15,302 nt of DNA from Alphaproteobacteria bacterium (GCA_017383325.1 JAFNYG010000072.1:1-15302), one strand, 5' to 3'; positions 1 to 7,305 are shown, numbered from the stretch's first letter. Numbers and translations: made by a program. The notes: generated from the letters alone by a model not told the origin.

Positions 1-128
1 CCGTCAGCAAAAAGCTGGGACATGCCGTGGTCCGCAACCGGGTCCGCAGAAGACTGCGGGAGGTCTACCGTCTGAATGAGGCACGCTTCCAGCCCGGCTG
101 GGATATCGTGGTGGTTGCCAGAACCTGA
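1..128 (+). CDS. rnpA: RNase P protein component, fragment (foreign-looking)
   Basis: RnpA is the protein subunit of ribonuclease P, which matures the 5' ends of tRNAs. Reading from base 3, 41 residues are open up to a TGA at 126-128. They contain the family's hallmark basic helix ([18 protein letters not shown]) followed by VYRLNE and the strand WDIVVVAR. The gene is cut at both ends: the N-terminal half lies outside the window, and the usual last ~20-25 residues after VVVAR are missing because the frame stops at once. The residues resemble Firmicutes/Clostridia RnpA more than alphaproteobacterial ones (judged from memory of the family). The stretch is about 62% G+C, against about 38% just to its right. 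The stop therefore probably comes from a junction with unrelated DNA. The family assignment is safe; whether it belongs to this genome is doubtful. Confidence 0.75.
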   Translation, partial: VSKKLGHAVVRNRVRRRLREVYRLNEARFQPGWDIVVVART

Positions 129-130
129 TA
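119..130. other. Probable chimeric junction
   Basis: Two genes on opposite strands both lose their sense here. The rnpA frame (+) ends prematurely right after VVVART. The transglycosylase-like frame (-) stops resembling its family right after VLYQ and continues as antisense of rnpA. G+C falls from about 62% to about 38% at the same place. An assembly chimera or a contig-end artefact explains all three facts; a real recombination event is less likely. Confidence 0.65.
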
Positions 131-328
131 TAAAACCTCGCCCATCAATAATTTATCTGCAATTTGACTTTCTACATTTATTGCGGTGCTAAACTTTTCT
201 TTATCCTGCAACACAAAAACCTGTTCGTATAAACTGGCATCCACATCTGTTAATATTTGTGGCAAATCAACCGCCCCCACCCGGAACGGCCATATCACTA
301 ACATTAAAAATAAGAAAAACTTCTTCAT
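126..328 (-). CDS. Lytic murein transglycosylase-like protein, N-terminal fragment
   Basis: About 67 residues from an ATG at 326-328 look genuine. A Sec signal peptide (KK, then hydrophobic FFLFLMLVIWPF, cleavage near VGA|VDL) is followed by LPQILTDVDASLYEQVF, a helical stretch, and [11 protein letters not shown]. This resembles the start of the helical (superhelical U/L) domain of alphaproteobacterial soluble lytic transglycosylases (LSDxD..LY..IF.LQ...; D..LMGHVLxQRYL). Those periplasmic enzymes cleave the MurNAc-GlcNAc bond of peptidoglycan. The catalytic goose-type lysozyme domain would lie further left and is absent, because the gene runs into the foreign rnpA segment after VLYQ. The gene starts 6 nt after the nrdR stop, so it is probably cotranscribed with nrdR. 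The family call is moderate, since no catalytic residue is visible. Confidence 0.55.
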
Positions 329-334
329 TTTATA

Positions 335-835
335 TCAGAACAATGATGTCTTTGGCAATCTACAAACGACGGCATCATCTTTATCCTCTGGTATTTTATC
401 TATAATTTTTTTAAAATCCGAAACACGCGAAAACTTACGATAAACAGACACAAATCGCACAAACGCGATTGGATCCAAATTTAACAACGAATCCGACACC
501 ATCTGTCCAACCTGAATACTAGTAACTGTATCATCAGGCGTTTCAGTTTCCAAACGTCGCTGAATAGATGCGACTAATTTTTCAATTTGCTCGTCACCTA
601 CTTCACGATTACGACACGCCAACTTAATACTGCGTCGCAACTTTTCACGATCGAATGGTTCCAGTTTACCACTGTTTTTACGTACAATCAGATCACGCAT
701 TTGTACACGTTCAACCGTTGTGAACTTTGCACCACACTGTTCGCAAACACGTCTGCGACGAATAATCGCGTCTTCGGTATCTGGGCGCGAATCTGTCACA
801 CGACTATCTGTTGAATTACAATACGGGCATCTCAT
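335..835 (-). CDS. nrdR: Transcriptional repressor NrdR
   Basis: NrdR is the ATP/dATP-sensing repressor of ribonucleotide reductase genes and acts in the cytoplasm. The 166-residue protein has the N-terminal zinc ribbon with C3, C6 (MRCPYC) and C31, C34 (VCEQCG), the arginine-rich stretch IIRRRRV, and then the ATP-cone domain (about residues 48-138: LIVRKNSGKLEPFDREKL ... VSVYRKF). Length is near the family norm of ~150-165. I chose the ATG at 833-835 because MRCPYC is the near-universal NrdR start; the frame stays open 39 codons upstream but that part has no family resemblance. The Shine-Dalgarno sequence is poor. A possible extended -10 (TGATAAATT, complement of 933-941) lies ~100 nt upstream. 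No convincing NrdR-box palindrome was seen in the window. It is divergent from ccrM and 6 nt from the transglycosylase fragment behind it. Confidence 0.96.
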   Translation of the reverse strand: MRCPYCNSTDSRVTDSRPDTEDAIIRRRRVCEQCGAKFTTVERVQMRDLIVRKNSGKLEPFDREKLRRSIKLACRNREVGDEQIEKLVASIQRRLETETPDDTVTSIQVGQMVSDSLLNLDPIAFVRFVSVYRKFSRVSDFKKIIDKIPEDKDDAVVCRLPKTSLF

Positions 836-970
836 AACACATATACGGTAGCAATCAAATCCCCCATTGGCAAGCTTTTTATTTTTTTCAAAAAAAATTG
901 CATTTTCATAAAAATCAAGCGCTTTATTTCTTAATTTATCATCTGCCCACAAAAAAAAGCATCAAAAATA

Positions 971-979
971 TGATAAAAT
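971..979 (+). promoter_or_regulatory. Extended -10 promoter element of ccrM
   Basis: TGATAAAAT is a complete extended -10 (TG, one base, TAAAAT), placing the start of transcription near 986 and leaving a ~18-nt leader with a GAGAGAG ribosome-binding purine run. No good -35 is seen. The nrdR-ccrM gap (836-1003) is A/T-rich and contains no GANTC site, unlike the Caulobacter ccrM promoter, where methylation gives feedback. Confidence 0.5.
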
Positions 980-1003
980 GTATACCAAGAAATTACGAGA
1001 GAG

Positions 1004-2104
1004 ATGAACAACTATCTAAATAAAATTTTACTGGGTGACTGCATTGAATTAATGCGCGGTATTCCGGACGCATCCGTTGATGCTGTATTCGCAGACCCAC
1101 CATACAATTTGCAATTGGGTGCAAAGACGCTGTATCGTCCCGAAGATCAAACAGCCGCCCGCGCCGTACGCGACGAATGGGATTCTTTTGCATCTGCTGC
1201 GGAATACGACGAATTTACACGCGCCTGGTTATCTGAATGCAAACGCGTATTAAAGCCCAATGGCGCCCTGTGGACAATCGGCAGTTATCACAACATATTC
1301 CGCGTTGGCAGCGCTCTGCAAGATATGGGATTCTGGATTTTAAATGATATTGTCTGGGTAAAAACAAATCCAATGCCCAATTTTCGTGGCACACGCTTTA
1401 CAAATGCGCACGAAACACTGATATGGGCGACCCCGACAAAAACTGGGAAATACACATTCAATTACGAAACCATGAAAAAATTAAACGGTGGCAAGCAAAT
1501 GCGTTCCGACTGGGATTTAAACATCTGCCTGGGCGAAGAACGCGTCAAAGGTGCCGACGGCAAAAGTCTGCACAACACGCAAAAGCCACTTGATTTATTA
1601 CACCGGGTAATTCTTGCATCGACAAAACCGGGCGATATTATCCTGGATCCGTTCATGGGATCTGGCACAACCGCGGTCGCCGCACGCGAATTAAACCGCC
1701 AATTCATCGGTATTGAACGTGACGCCACCTATGTTTCTGCGGCACGTGAACGCGTTGCACACACAACCCCGATTGATCTGTCAGATATCGAAGTATCAAA
1801 ACCCAAACGCGACGAAATTCGTATTGCATTCAAAGAATTAATCCAGGCGGGTTTATTATACGTCGGCCAAACCTTGGTCAGTCCACGTGGCGAACGCGTT
1901 ATGATTACACACGACGGCCAATTGACACACCAATTACACGGCAAGGCATCCATTCACGTTATGGCGGCAAAACTGCAACGCAGCGTCAGCTTTAACGGCT
2001 GGGATTACTGGTCTGCCGAACGTCGTGACGGCACATTGATTGCCATTGATGAATTGCGCAAATACATACGCGAAATAAAATCCGGCATACGACAGGCCGC
2101 ATAA
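1004..2104 (+). CDS. ccrM: Cell-cycle DNA adenine methyltransferase CcrM (GANTC)
   Basis: A 366-residue beta-class N6-adenine methyltransferase. The catalytic motif DPPYNLQL is at residues 31-38 near the N-terminus, and the S-adenosylmethionine motif DPFMGSGTTA is at 215-224. TQKPLDLLHRVI (192-203) precedes the latter, as in this class. Residues ~270-360, including FNGWDYW at 330-336, form the C-terminal domain typical of alphaproteobacterial CcrM, involved in DNA recognition and strand separation. Length matches Caulobacter CcrM (~358). It should methylate the A of GANTC on newly replicated DNA and so help time gene expression in the cell cycle. The start follows GAGAGAG. It is transcribed alone, divergent from nrdR, and closed by a terminator 23 nt downstream. 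This gene is the best taxonomic marker in the window. Confidence 0.97.
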   Translation: MNNYLNKILLGDCIELMRGIPDASVDAVFADPPYNLQLGAKTLYRPEDQTAARAVRDEWDSFASAAEYDEFTRAWLSECKRVLKPNGALWTIGSYHNIFRVGSALQDMGFWILNDIVWVKTNPMPNFRGTRFTNAHETLIWATPTKTGKYTFNYETMKKLNGGKQMRSDWDLNICLGEERVKGADGKSLHNTQKPLDLLHRVILASTKPGDIILDPFMGSGTTAVAARELNRQFIGIERDATYVSAARERVAHTTPIDLSDIEVSKPKRDEIRIAFKELIQAGLLYVGQTLVSPRGERVMITHDGQLTHQLHGKASIHVMAAKLQRSVSFNGWDYWSAERRDGTLIAIDELRKYIREIKSGIRQAA

Positions 2105-2126
2105 ATATCCCATTACACACATCCAC

Positions 2127-2154
2127 AAATCCGAACGTAAGTATCGGATTTTTT
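2127..2154 (+). terminator. Rho-independent terminator of ccrM
   Basis: The 8-bp stem AAATCCGA / TCGGATTT (2127-2134 with 2144-2151) has a 9-nt loop and runs into T6 on the + strand, 23 nt after the ccrM stop. Confidence 0.75.
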
Positions 2155-2160
2155 GTGCAC

Positions 2161-2195
2161 AAAAAAACATCCGCACCAATTGGTGCGGATGTTTT
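2161..2195 (-). terminator. Rho-independent terminator of the B-A operon
   Basis: 2164-2195 is a perfect 32-nt palindrome centred on AATT (arms AAAACATCCGCACCAA). On the - strand it runs into T7 and lies 3 nt after the stop of gene A, so it ends leftward transcription facing ccrM. On the + strand it may act as a second stop for ccrM. Confidence 0.85.
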
Positions 2196-2197
2196 GT

Positions 2198-4651
2198 TTA
2201 CATTGGCACATCCTCGCAAACAGGATCCTTGGTCGTCGTGGTACAACTTGTATTCTTTTTACGGAACCAGTTTCCACCCTTAACCTCGCAACTTTGTGTT
2301 GTAATCGTTGTGCACACATGACAATTTCTGGTTTCGCGATTAAATATCGCGCTGGTTTCCTTCATCATACCACTGCCATTGCTGCTGGTAAACGAAGCCT
2401 GTCCATATCCACCCTTTGTTAAATCCTCGGTTTTCACACCTGCGCCAACTTCATAGGATATCGCATATGGTGGTGTCAACGCAGTGTCAACCTGGGCACT
2501 GCCAAGCTGTTCACCACTATTTTGTGCAATTTTCTGACACATGTATTGCGCCAAGTCAGCCGATGCCCCCTGGGTTGCGGATGCAATTTCCTTATTTAAC
2601 TTTGCGTTATAGTTATCCTGGGCCTGACGCAGTGCCGCAATTGCCACCTGCATCTTCACCTGATTCAGCAGATTTGGATAACGTGCCGCTGTTTTATCCC
2701 TTGCATCACCAGTAATCTGGGATAAATCACGTCCATTTACACAGAACTGAATTTCTGGATCCTGTTCAATCATTTCAATTGTGCGATTGATTGTACCCGC
2801 GATATTATTCAATTCTTCTTCAATTGCAGAAATAATACCATCCGCATCCTGTACCCCTGCATTACGTTCACGCACACGCGCCAAATATTCTGCAACGCCG
2901 ATTTCACCTGCCCCCAGACGCACTTCGCCACCTTCGCCGTCATCAATGGTACGCCCTGTGGCATCACCCATTTTAATTGAACCGAACGAAATCATACCTG
3001 TCACACGATATGTTGTTCCATCTTTCTGTGAACGCAAACTGCCAGTTCCGATTGTATCATCTGCGGCAAACTTGTTACAATCTGTGGTGCTGCCGCAAAT
3101 CTCGGCCATTTTTCGATCGACCAATTCCTGACAACGATCCAACAGTGCATTATCAATATTCAAATACAATCCCATTAACATAGAATCCAAATCATCCATT
3201 GAAAATGCGGGATTGTTTGCCTTGCACACAACCAAATTGTCAATTGGGCAAATATCATGGATATACTCATAGTCCATACCAATACAATTTTGGAAATTTT
3301 GCCCACAACGTGTATCAGCGGTAAAGCAATCCTTGACTTCCTGGGTACACGCATCAACCCGCATTGCCGCCAATTTATCAACGACATACCCCCAAATCAG
3401 CGGTTCCATTCTTTCACACGGATCAATTTCAACCTTGCAGAAACTGCGCGCCATATCCGGCCGCGACAAACATGCATCCATACTATCTACGCCCTTGCCG
3501 GCAATATCATCTTTACAGGCCTTTTGTATACAATTTGAAATATTGGTCAAACACGATTGACGGAATTTCGATTCTGCCGCACTTTCCGCCACCTTGATTG
3601 TTGGCGCTGCCTCGCGCAGGAATGTTGGCCAAACCATATCACGCACTGCGACACACTGCCCCAACACATTTTCACATATTGGCCGCTTTGCATTTAAAAC
3701 ATCCATAGTCGACGCAGTTATATCATATACATTGACCTTTGCAACTGTTGTTCCCGCCGTACTAACGGCCTGATTGTTCTGCATATTTTCAGACGCAATT
3801 GCTGCAACACAATTCTCCCAATTATCACCACATGCATCTTCGGTCTGCATACACTTTTTAAACTGTACAACACACTGCCCCAAATCATATTTATTGGCTT
3901 CTTCAAAACTTTCTTTCAGTGCCGTTCGCACATCTGCCTGTGCCTGGACCAATGCCATATCTGCCTCGGTCTGCTTTTTGGCGATACTGTTTTCATATCC
4001 TTTGCAATCAGATGTAATTTGTCGCGAATACATACTGCGCAACAATACCATATCAGCATCACAGTCATCTGGCACCTGCTCTAAACAAATCTCTTCGGCG
4101 GCTTTATACAGCGACGCCCCCGTCAATTGCGAAATATCGATTCCCTCGTCAATATCCTCATCCTCTTCGGGCACCAGATTCCACATTGCCATCATGTCTG
4201 CGCGTTTCTTTTCCTTGGAATCCATGCCGATTTCATCAATTTCTTTCAGGTTTCCATCTGTATCATATTCGCGTGTACCCGTAAAGACGATATCCGCCTG
4301 TGCCCCCAACTTTACTTTTTCAACTTCTTCGGTTGCGATACGTTCTGCCTCGGCCAAAGTTTCTTGAATTTTTGCATATTGTTCATCATATTTCAGACTT
4401 AAATCACTGCATGCGCAACTGCCCCCTGATTCATTTTCAGAAATACAAAACTGGTCCATACAACCATAATACGCATCATAACACGCCTGGTCATACAGTC
4501 CCGACGCATCCAACTTTGTACGAACACTTGTTCCACTTTGAATTGCAGACTGTTTGCTGGCTTTTTTTGTCACCGCCATTGCAGACTGCCCAGCCAACAC
4601 CACCGCCGTCCCCAGCCCCCAGCACATTACAATCCGACATATTTTGAACAT
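2198..4651 (-). CDS. Exported Cys-ladder protein A (paralogue of B, C, H)
   Basis: Not a family I recognise. 817 residues: Sec signal peptide (1-26, AMA|V), short linker, then 36 cysteines in the mature part. First cluster C57-x6-C64-x4-C69-x9-C79-x-C81 (CMDQFC at 64-69). Coiled-coil-like helix to ~118 (EKVKLGAQAD), acidic EEDEDIDEG at 162-170, LTGASLY at 176-182, C189/C197/C216. A 43-residue helical spacer leads to C260, C267, C274, C281 (CGDNWENC). C326/C333 with VWPTFLR follow, then C367-C412. A second exact 7-residue ladder is C435, C442, C449, C456 (CGQNFQNC). C507/C519/C525 close the core. Residues 530-770 are low in cysteine and largely helical. The tail has RNCHVC at 775-780, CEVKGGNW, and ends CEDVPM. 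No enzymatic motif or membrane anchor was found. It is the second gene of an operon after B (24-nt gap). An extracytoplasmic structural role stapled by disulphides is an inference. Confidence 0.9.
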   Translation of the reverse strand: MFKICRIVMCWGLGTAVVLAGQSAMAVTKKASKQSAIQSGTSVRTKLDASGLYDQACYDAYYGCMDQFCISENESGGSCACSDLSLKYDEQYAKIQETLAEAERIATEEVEKVKLGAQADIVFTGTREYDTDGNLKEIDEIGMDSKEKKRADMMAMWNLVPEEDEDIDEGIDISQLTGASLYKAAEEICLEQVPDDCDADMVLLRSMYSRQITSDCKGYENSIAKKQTEADMALVQAQADVRTALKESFEEANKYDLGQCVVQFKKCMQTEDACGDNWENCVAAIASENMQNNQAVSTAGTTVAKVNVYDITASTMDVLNAKRPICENVLGQCVAVRDMVWPTFLREAAPTIKVAESAAESKFRQSCLTNISNCIQKACKDDIAGKGVDSMDACLSRPDMARSFCKVEIDPCERMEPLIWGYVVDKLAAMRVDACTQEVKDCFTADTRCGQNFQNCIGMDYEYIHDICPIDNLVVCKANNPAFSMDDLDSMLMGLYLNIDNALLDRCQELVDRKMAEICGSTTDCNKFAADDTIGTGSLRSQKDGTTYRVTGMISFGSIKMGDATGRTIDDGEGGEVRLGAGEIGVAEYLARVRERNAGVQDADGIISAIEEELNNIAGTINRTIEMIEQDPEIQFCVNGRDLSQITGDARDKTAARYPNLLNQVKMQVAIAALRQAQDNYNAKLNKEIASATQGASADLAQYMCQKIAQNSGEQLGSAQVDTALTPPYAISYEVGAGVKTEDLTKGGYGQASFTSSNGSGMMKETSAIFNRETRNCHVCTTITTQSCEVKGGNWFRKKNTSCTTTTKDPVCEDVPM

Positions 4652-4657
4652 AACAAT

Positions 4658-4667
4658 CCCCCTCTCC
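4658..4667 (-). promoter_or_regulatory. Ribosome-binding site of gene A
   Basis: On the - strand GGAGAGGGGG stands 6 nt before the ATG at 4649-4651, inside the 24-nt gap after gene B. It fixes the start of A and shows that A can be translated from the B transcript. No promoter was seen in the gap. Confidence 0.7.
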
Positions 4668-4675
4668 TATGCGAA

Positions 4676-6862
4676 CTACATATTTATATCTTCGCAAGAT
4701 TCTATTTCCTGGCAAAATTCCTGTTGACCCGCGCCACTGCGCCCTGCGAACAGGCCACCAATTGCACCAATTGCGCCACCAATTGCCGTTCCCCATCCTG
4801 GTGTCACCATCGTACCGGCTGCCGCACCCGCAGACAATCCGCCCGCCAGTCCCTTCAGCCCCGCAGCCCCCTTGGTTTCGCCACCTGTTTCGCAAACCTG
4901 TTGCATACGACATACATGACAGTTACGCAAACTGGGCTCAAACGACACACTGCGAATATAGCTGTAATTTTTATCAGATTCATCTGGTGTTTCTACTTTA
5001 TATGTCGCATAACAATTCTTTTCAGCCTCTTCCAAATCCTGCTGACGTGACAATTCTGCAATCTTGGTTTCCAATTCGCGCATCGCACGATTTTCAGCCC
5101 CAATTTCCGCAATTAACTTTGCCGTATTAAACACACTGTCCCCCAAACTTCTGCGTCCTGCTGGCTTTTTTGCATCGACACATGCCGCAACTGTAACATC
5201 TTTTTCGAATTGCTTAAAGAATTCTTCAACCGCCGCCTTGGAATTATCACGAATCTGGGTACGCAACGCAACCATTCCTGCTTCGTCTTCTGGCACCTTG
5301 GTCAACCCCATAACCACATCATCCGACGACAAACAGGCCATATCTGTCCCGCACACTTTTCCCAGTTGTTCACCAAAGTAATTAATACAACCCTGCATCA
5401 TTTGATAATCCATCTGCAATACAACCGCGGACACAATTATATCAAACTGGTTTTCATTTTTACATGACGGGAACATATTCTGTGGGCACAGCGCAACAAT
5501 TTCGGACGTCTTTTTCCCAACGCATTCCGGCGCAGTAAAATTTTCACCACATTTATCACGCAGACACGCGTCCACATCGTTTTGACAGAACTGCGTACGC
5601 AAATATCCCAACTTATCGTTAACCACCGCCTTTAATCCCGGAATCATTTCATTACATTCATCAATAATTGGACAAATACCCGCCGCGACATTAACATCTG
5701 TCAAACACGCAGAATTAGTCGCCGTCGTACATCCATCTTCCAGACAAACCTGAATCTGGGCCAAACACGTCTGACGACGATATTTATCTGCATATTTCGC
5801 CGCATCAACCAGAATAGATTCAGATTCTGCCTCCCAGTCTTGCAAAACATCTTTCTTGACCGCCATACACTGGTCCAAAACATTTTCACACGCATTTGCA
5901 CGCCGCCCCAACAGGTCTGCATTCAAACAGTTTTCAAAATTCGCACCACACCCCCCCTTGTCTGCGATACACGAACGATATGCCAACAAACATTCACCAC
6001 GATTATACTTATTTGTTGTATCCAGCATGGCCAATCGCGCCTGACGCACAGCGGCCTCAGCTGTACGTTTATTGGCCTGGGCATTCATTTTCTGTTCTGC
6101 CAAATAAGAATTAAATGTTTTGCAATCTGCAACAACCTGACGCGAATACAGCATTTCTTCCATTTCTGCCTTGTCACCACATGCCTCTAATTCCGCCGCA
6201 CAAAATTCTGCCGCCATACCGTACAACCCGTCGCCAATATCTTCATCTGCGTCCAGACTGGCCTCTTCATCCGAACCGCTGTTCAGCCATTCAGAAAAAC
6301 TAAGCCCTGACACACGCGAACTTTTTTTGGCGGCTTCGCTTTCACCAAACACCAGGCGCGCCTTGGCCCCCAACTGTTCACGTTCCACACCTTCGGTATA
6401 TAACTTATCTGCTTCTTCCTGAATTTTCTGAATTTCCTGTATCAGTGATTTTGACTGATTAATATTCGACGAACATGCACAACGATATCCTTCGGATTCA
6501 TCCAGCAAACAAAACTCATCCATACAGGCACGATATGCGTCACGACAATTCCCAGAATTCTGACCAACCGTCGCCTGGGCATCTGTTGTCGTCGTTTCTG
6601 TCACACCTTCCTGGGGTGCGCCTTCATCTGCGCCACCATGTCCACCCACAACATTTTTATCCCCGGCATTCACATCCGTCACAGTCAGCGTAGGATTTGC
6701 GACCGTCTTTGCCCCATTATCCAAATTTGCAGTCATGTTAATGCCACGCGCCCCTGCCATAGAAACACGTTGAACCCCGACGCGCGCACCATCCCCACGC
6801 ACTGCGGCACACACCGTCCCCGGCACCAAAATTAACAAAGTCATAAAAATTTTCATTTTCAT
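4676..6862 (-). CDS. Exported Cys-ladder protein B with glycine-zipper tail insertion
   Basis: 728 residues from the ATG at 6860-6862. An in-frame ATG two codons later has better spacing from GGGTGGG and is an alternative; the frame also stays open 17 codons further up, without a signal sequence. Signal peptide 1-20, then a Gly/Thr/Asn-rich linker to ~103. The 36 mature cysteines match those of A one to one: C106-x6-C113-x4-C118-x9-C128-x-C130 (CMDEFC), C221/C228/C247, a 43-residue helical spacer, C291/C298/C305/C312 (CGANFENC), C325/C332, C366-C403, C426-C447, C459/C467, C492/C504/C510, then C561 and C617. The tail has RNCHVC at 646-651 and ends CEDINM. Between C657 and C717 lies a Gly/Ala-rich stretch (~665-708, e.g. 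GGLSAGAAAGT, GGAIGAIGGLFAG), much longer than the 15 residues in A. It is the first gene of the B-A operon, with its own promoter. Function unknown. Confidence 0.9.
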   Translation of the reverse strand: MKMKIFMTLLILVPGTVCAAVRGDGARVGVQRVSMAGARGINMTANLDNGAKTVANPTLTVTDVNAGDKNVVGGHGGADEGAPQEGVTETTTTDAQATVGQNSGNCRDAYRACMDEFCLLDESEGYRCACSSNINQSKSLIQEIQKIQEEADKLYTEGVEREQLGAKARLVFGESEAAKKSSRVSGLSFSEWLNSGSDEEASLDADEDIGDGLYGMAAEFCAAELEACGDKAEMEEMLYSRQVVADCKTFNSYLAEQKMNAQANKRTAEAAVRQARLAMLDTTNKYNRGECLLAYRSCIADKGGCGANFENCLNADLLGRRANACENVLDQCMAVKKDVLQDWEAESESILVDAAKYADKYRRQTCLAQIQVCLEDGCTTATNSACLTDVNVAAGICPIIDECNEMIPGLKAVVNDKLGYLRTQFCQNDVDACLRDKCGENFTAPECVGKKTSEIVALCPQNMFPSCKNENQFDIIVSAVVLQMDYQMMQGCINYFGEQLGKVCGTDMACLSSDDVVMGLTKVPEDEAGMVALRTQIRDNSKAAVEEFFKQFEKDVTVAACVDAKKPAGRRSLGDSVFNTAKLIAEIGAENRAMRELETKIAELSRQQDLEEAEKNCYATYKVETPDESDKNYSYIRSVSFEPSLRNCHVCRMQQVCETGGETKGAAGLKGLAGGLSAGAAAGTMVTPGWGTAIGGAIGAIGGLFAGRSGAGQQEFCQEIESCEDINM

Positions 6863-6890
6863 AAATCCCACCCTACATATTTTATACACT

Positions 6891-6919
6891 ATTCTATCAA
6901 ATCCAGACCGCATTCACAA
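6891..6919 (-). promoter_or_regulatory. Promoter of the B-A operon
   Basis: On the - strand TTGTGA (6914-6919), 17 nt, then TAGAAT (6891-6896), the latter as part of the extended -10 TGATAGAAT. Predicted start is near 6884, giving a leader of ~22 nt with GGGTGGG before the ATG. Confidence 0.6.
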
Positions 6920-6934
6920 GGAAATAAAAAAATC

Positions 6935-6963
6935 TTGCTTTTTAATCAAACAAGCAATATCAT
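6935..6963 (+). promoter_or_regulatory. Promoter of infA with overlapping inverted repeats
   Basis: TTGCTT (6935-6940), 17 nt, TATCAT (6958-6963). The -35 hexamer is one arm of an inverted repeat (TTGCTT ... AAGCAA, 6935-6940 and 6952-6957), and GCAAT-atc-ATTGC (6954-6966) straddles the -10. These could be operators but are short enough to be chance. Confidence 0.45.
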
Positions 6964-7002
6964 TGCACTCATAAAACAGTGAAAATCCAAGGGAATAAAT
7001 TC

Positions 7003-7248
7003 ATGGCAAAAGACGACGTAATTGTTTTCAGTGGCACAGTCGAAGATAAACTGCCCAACACGATGTTCCGTGTAAAGCTTGAAAATGGGCACGAAATTTT
7101 GGCAACCGTTTGCGGCAAAATGCGCAAGGCGCGCATATGGGTAAACGTCGGCGAACGCGTTCGCGTTGAAATGACACCATACGACCTGGACAAGGGTCGC
7201 ATAACATTTGTTGAACGCAATCGTCCATCAACTGAAAACGCAAATTAA
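7003..7248 (+). CDS. infA: Translation initiation factor IF-1
   Basis: An 81-residue S1/OB-fold protein that binds the A site of the 30S subunit during initiation. Family landmarks are all present: [13 protein letters not shown], the segment [29 protein letters not shown], and the C-terminal [15 protein letters not shown]. It is a few residues longer than the usual ~72 through a polar tail ([10 protein letters not shown]). I chose ATG 7003 because MAKDD is the normal start and AAGGGA (6989-6994) stands 8 nt upstream. A GTG at 6979 would add eight residues unknown in the family and place the ribosome-binding site inside the gene. It is monocistronic, with its own promoter and a terminator overlapping its stop, and sits between two blocks of exported-protein genes. 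Confidence 0.97.
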   Translation: MAKDDVIVFSGTVEDKLPNTMFRVKLENGHEILATVCGKMRKARIWVNVGERVRVEMTPYDLDKGRITFVERNRPSTENAN

Positions 7249-7274
7249 AAAATACCCCATTTGGGGCATTTTTT
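7247..7274 (+). terminator. Terminator of infA
   Basis: CCCC (7255-7258) pairs with GGGG (7263-7266) around ATTT, extended after one mismatch by AAAAAAT / ATTTTTT. The stem ends in a T-run and starts within the infA stop codon. The A-tract/T-tract symmetry could make it work in both directions. Confidence 0.8.
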
Positions 7275-7275
7275 A

Positions 7276-7305
7276 TTGGCTAAACATAACATTTTTTGAT
7301 AACAT
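7276..7305 (+). promoter_or_regulatory. Promoter of gene C
   Basis: TTGGCT (7276-7281), 18 nt, TAACAT (7300-7305), with a TGA just before the hexamer (TGATAACAT, extended -10). Predicted start is near 7312, so the leader would be only ~12 nt and AAGG would touch the ATG at 7324. Confidence 0.5.

Noticed and set aside
836..952. 39-codon N-terminal extension of NrdR
   Set aside because: NrdR proteins begin at MRCPYC; the upstream frame has no family resemblance and lies in the A/T-rich divergent promoter region.
4406..4500. CMDxFC ... CxC clusters as zinc fingers
   Set aside because: The proteins are exported, cysteines recur over the whole length in 7-residue steps, and no CxxC-CxxC ribbon spacing is present; disulphides are more likely.
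3774..5130. Long open frames on the + strand opposite genes A and B (up to ~197 codons)
   Set aside because: They are antisense shadows with Ser/Pro/His/Arg-rich, featureless products; the - strand frames are far longer, have signal peptides and match their paralogues.
6979..7002. GTG start for infA eight codons upstream
   Set aside because: It would place the AAGGGA ribosome-binding site inside the gene and add residues not found in IF-1.
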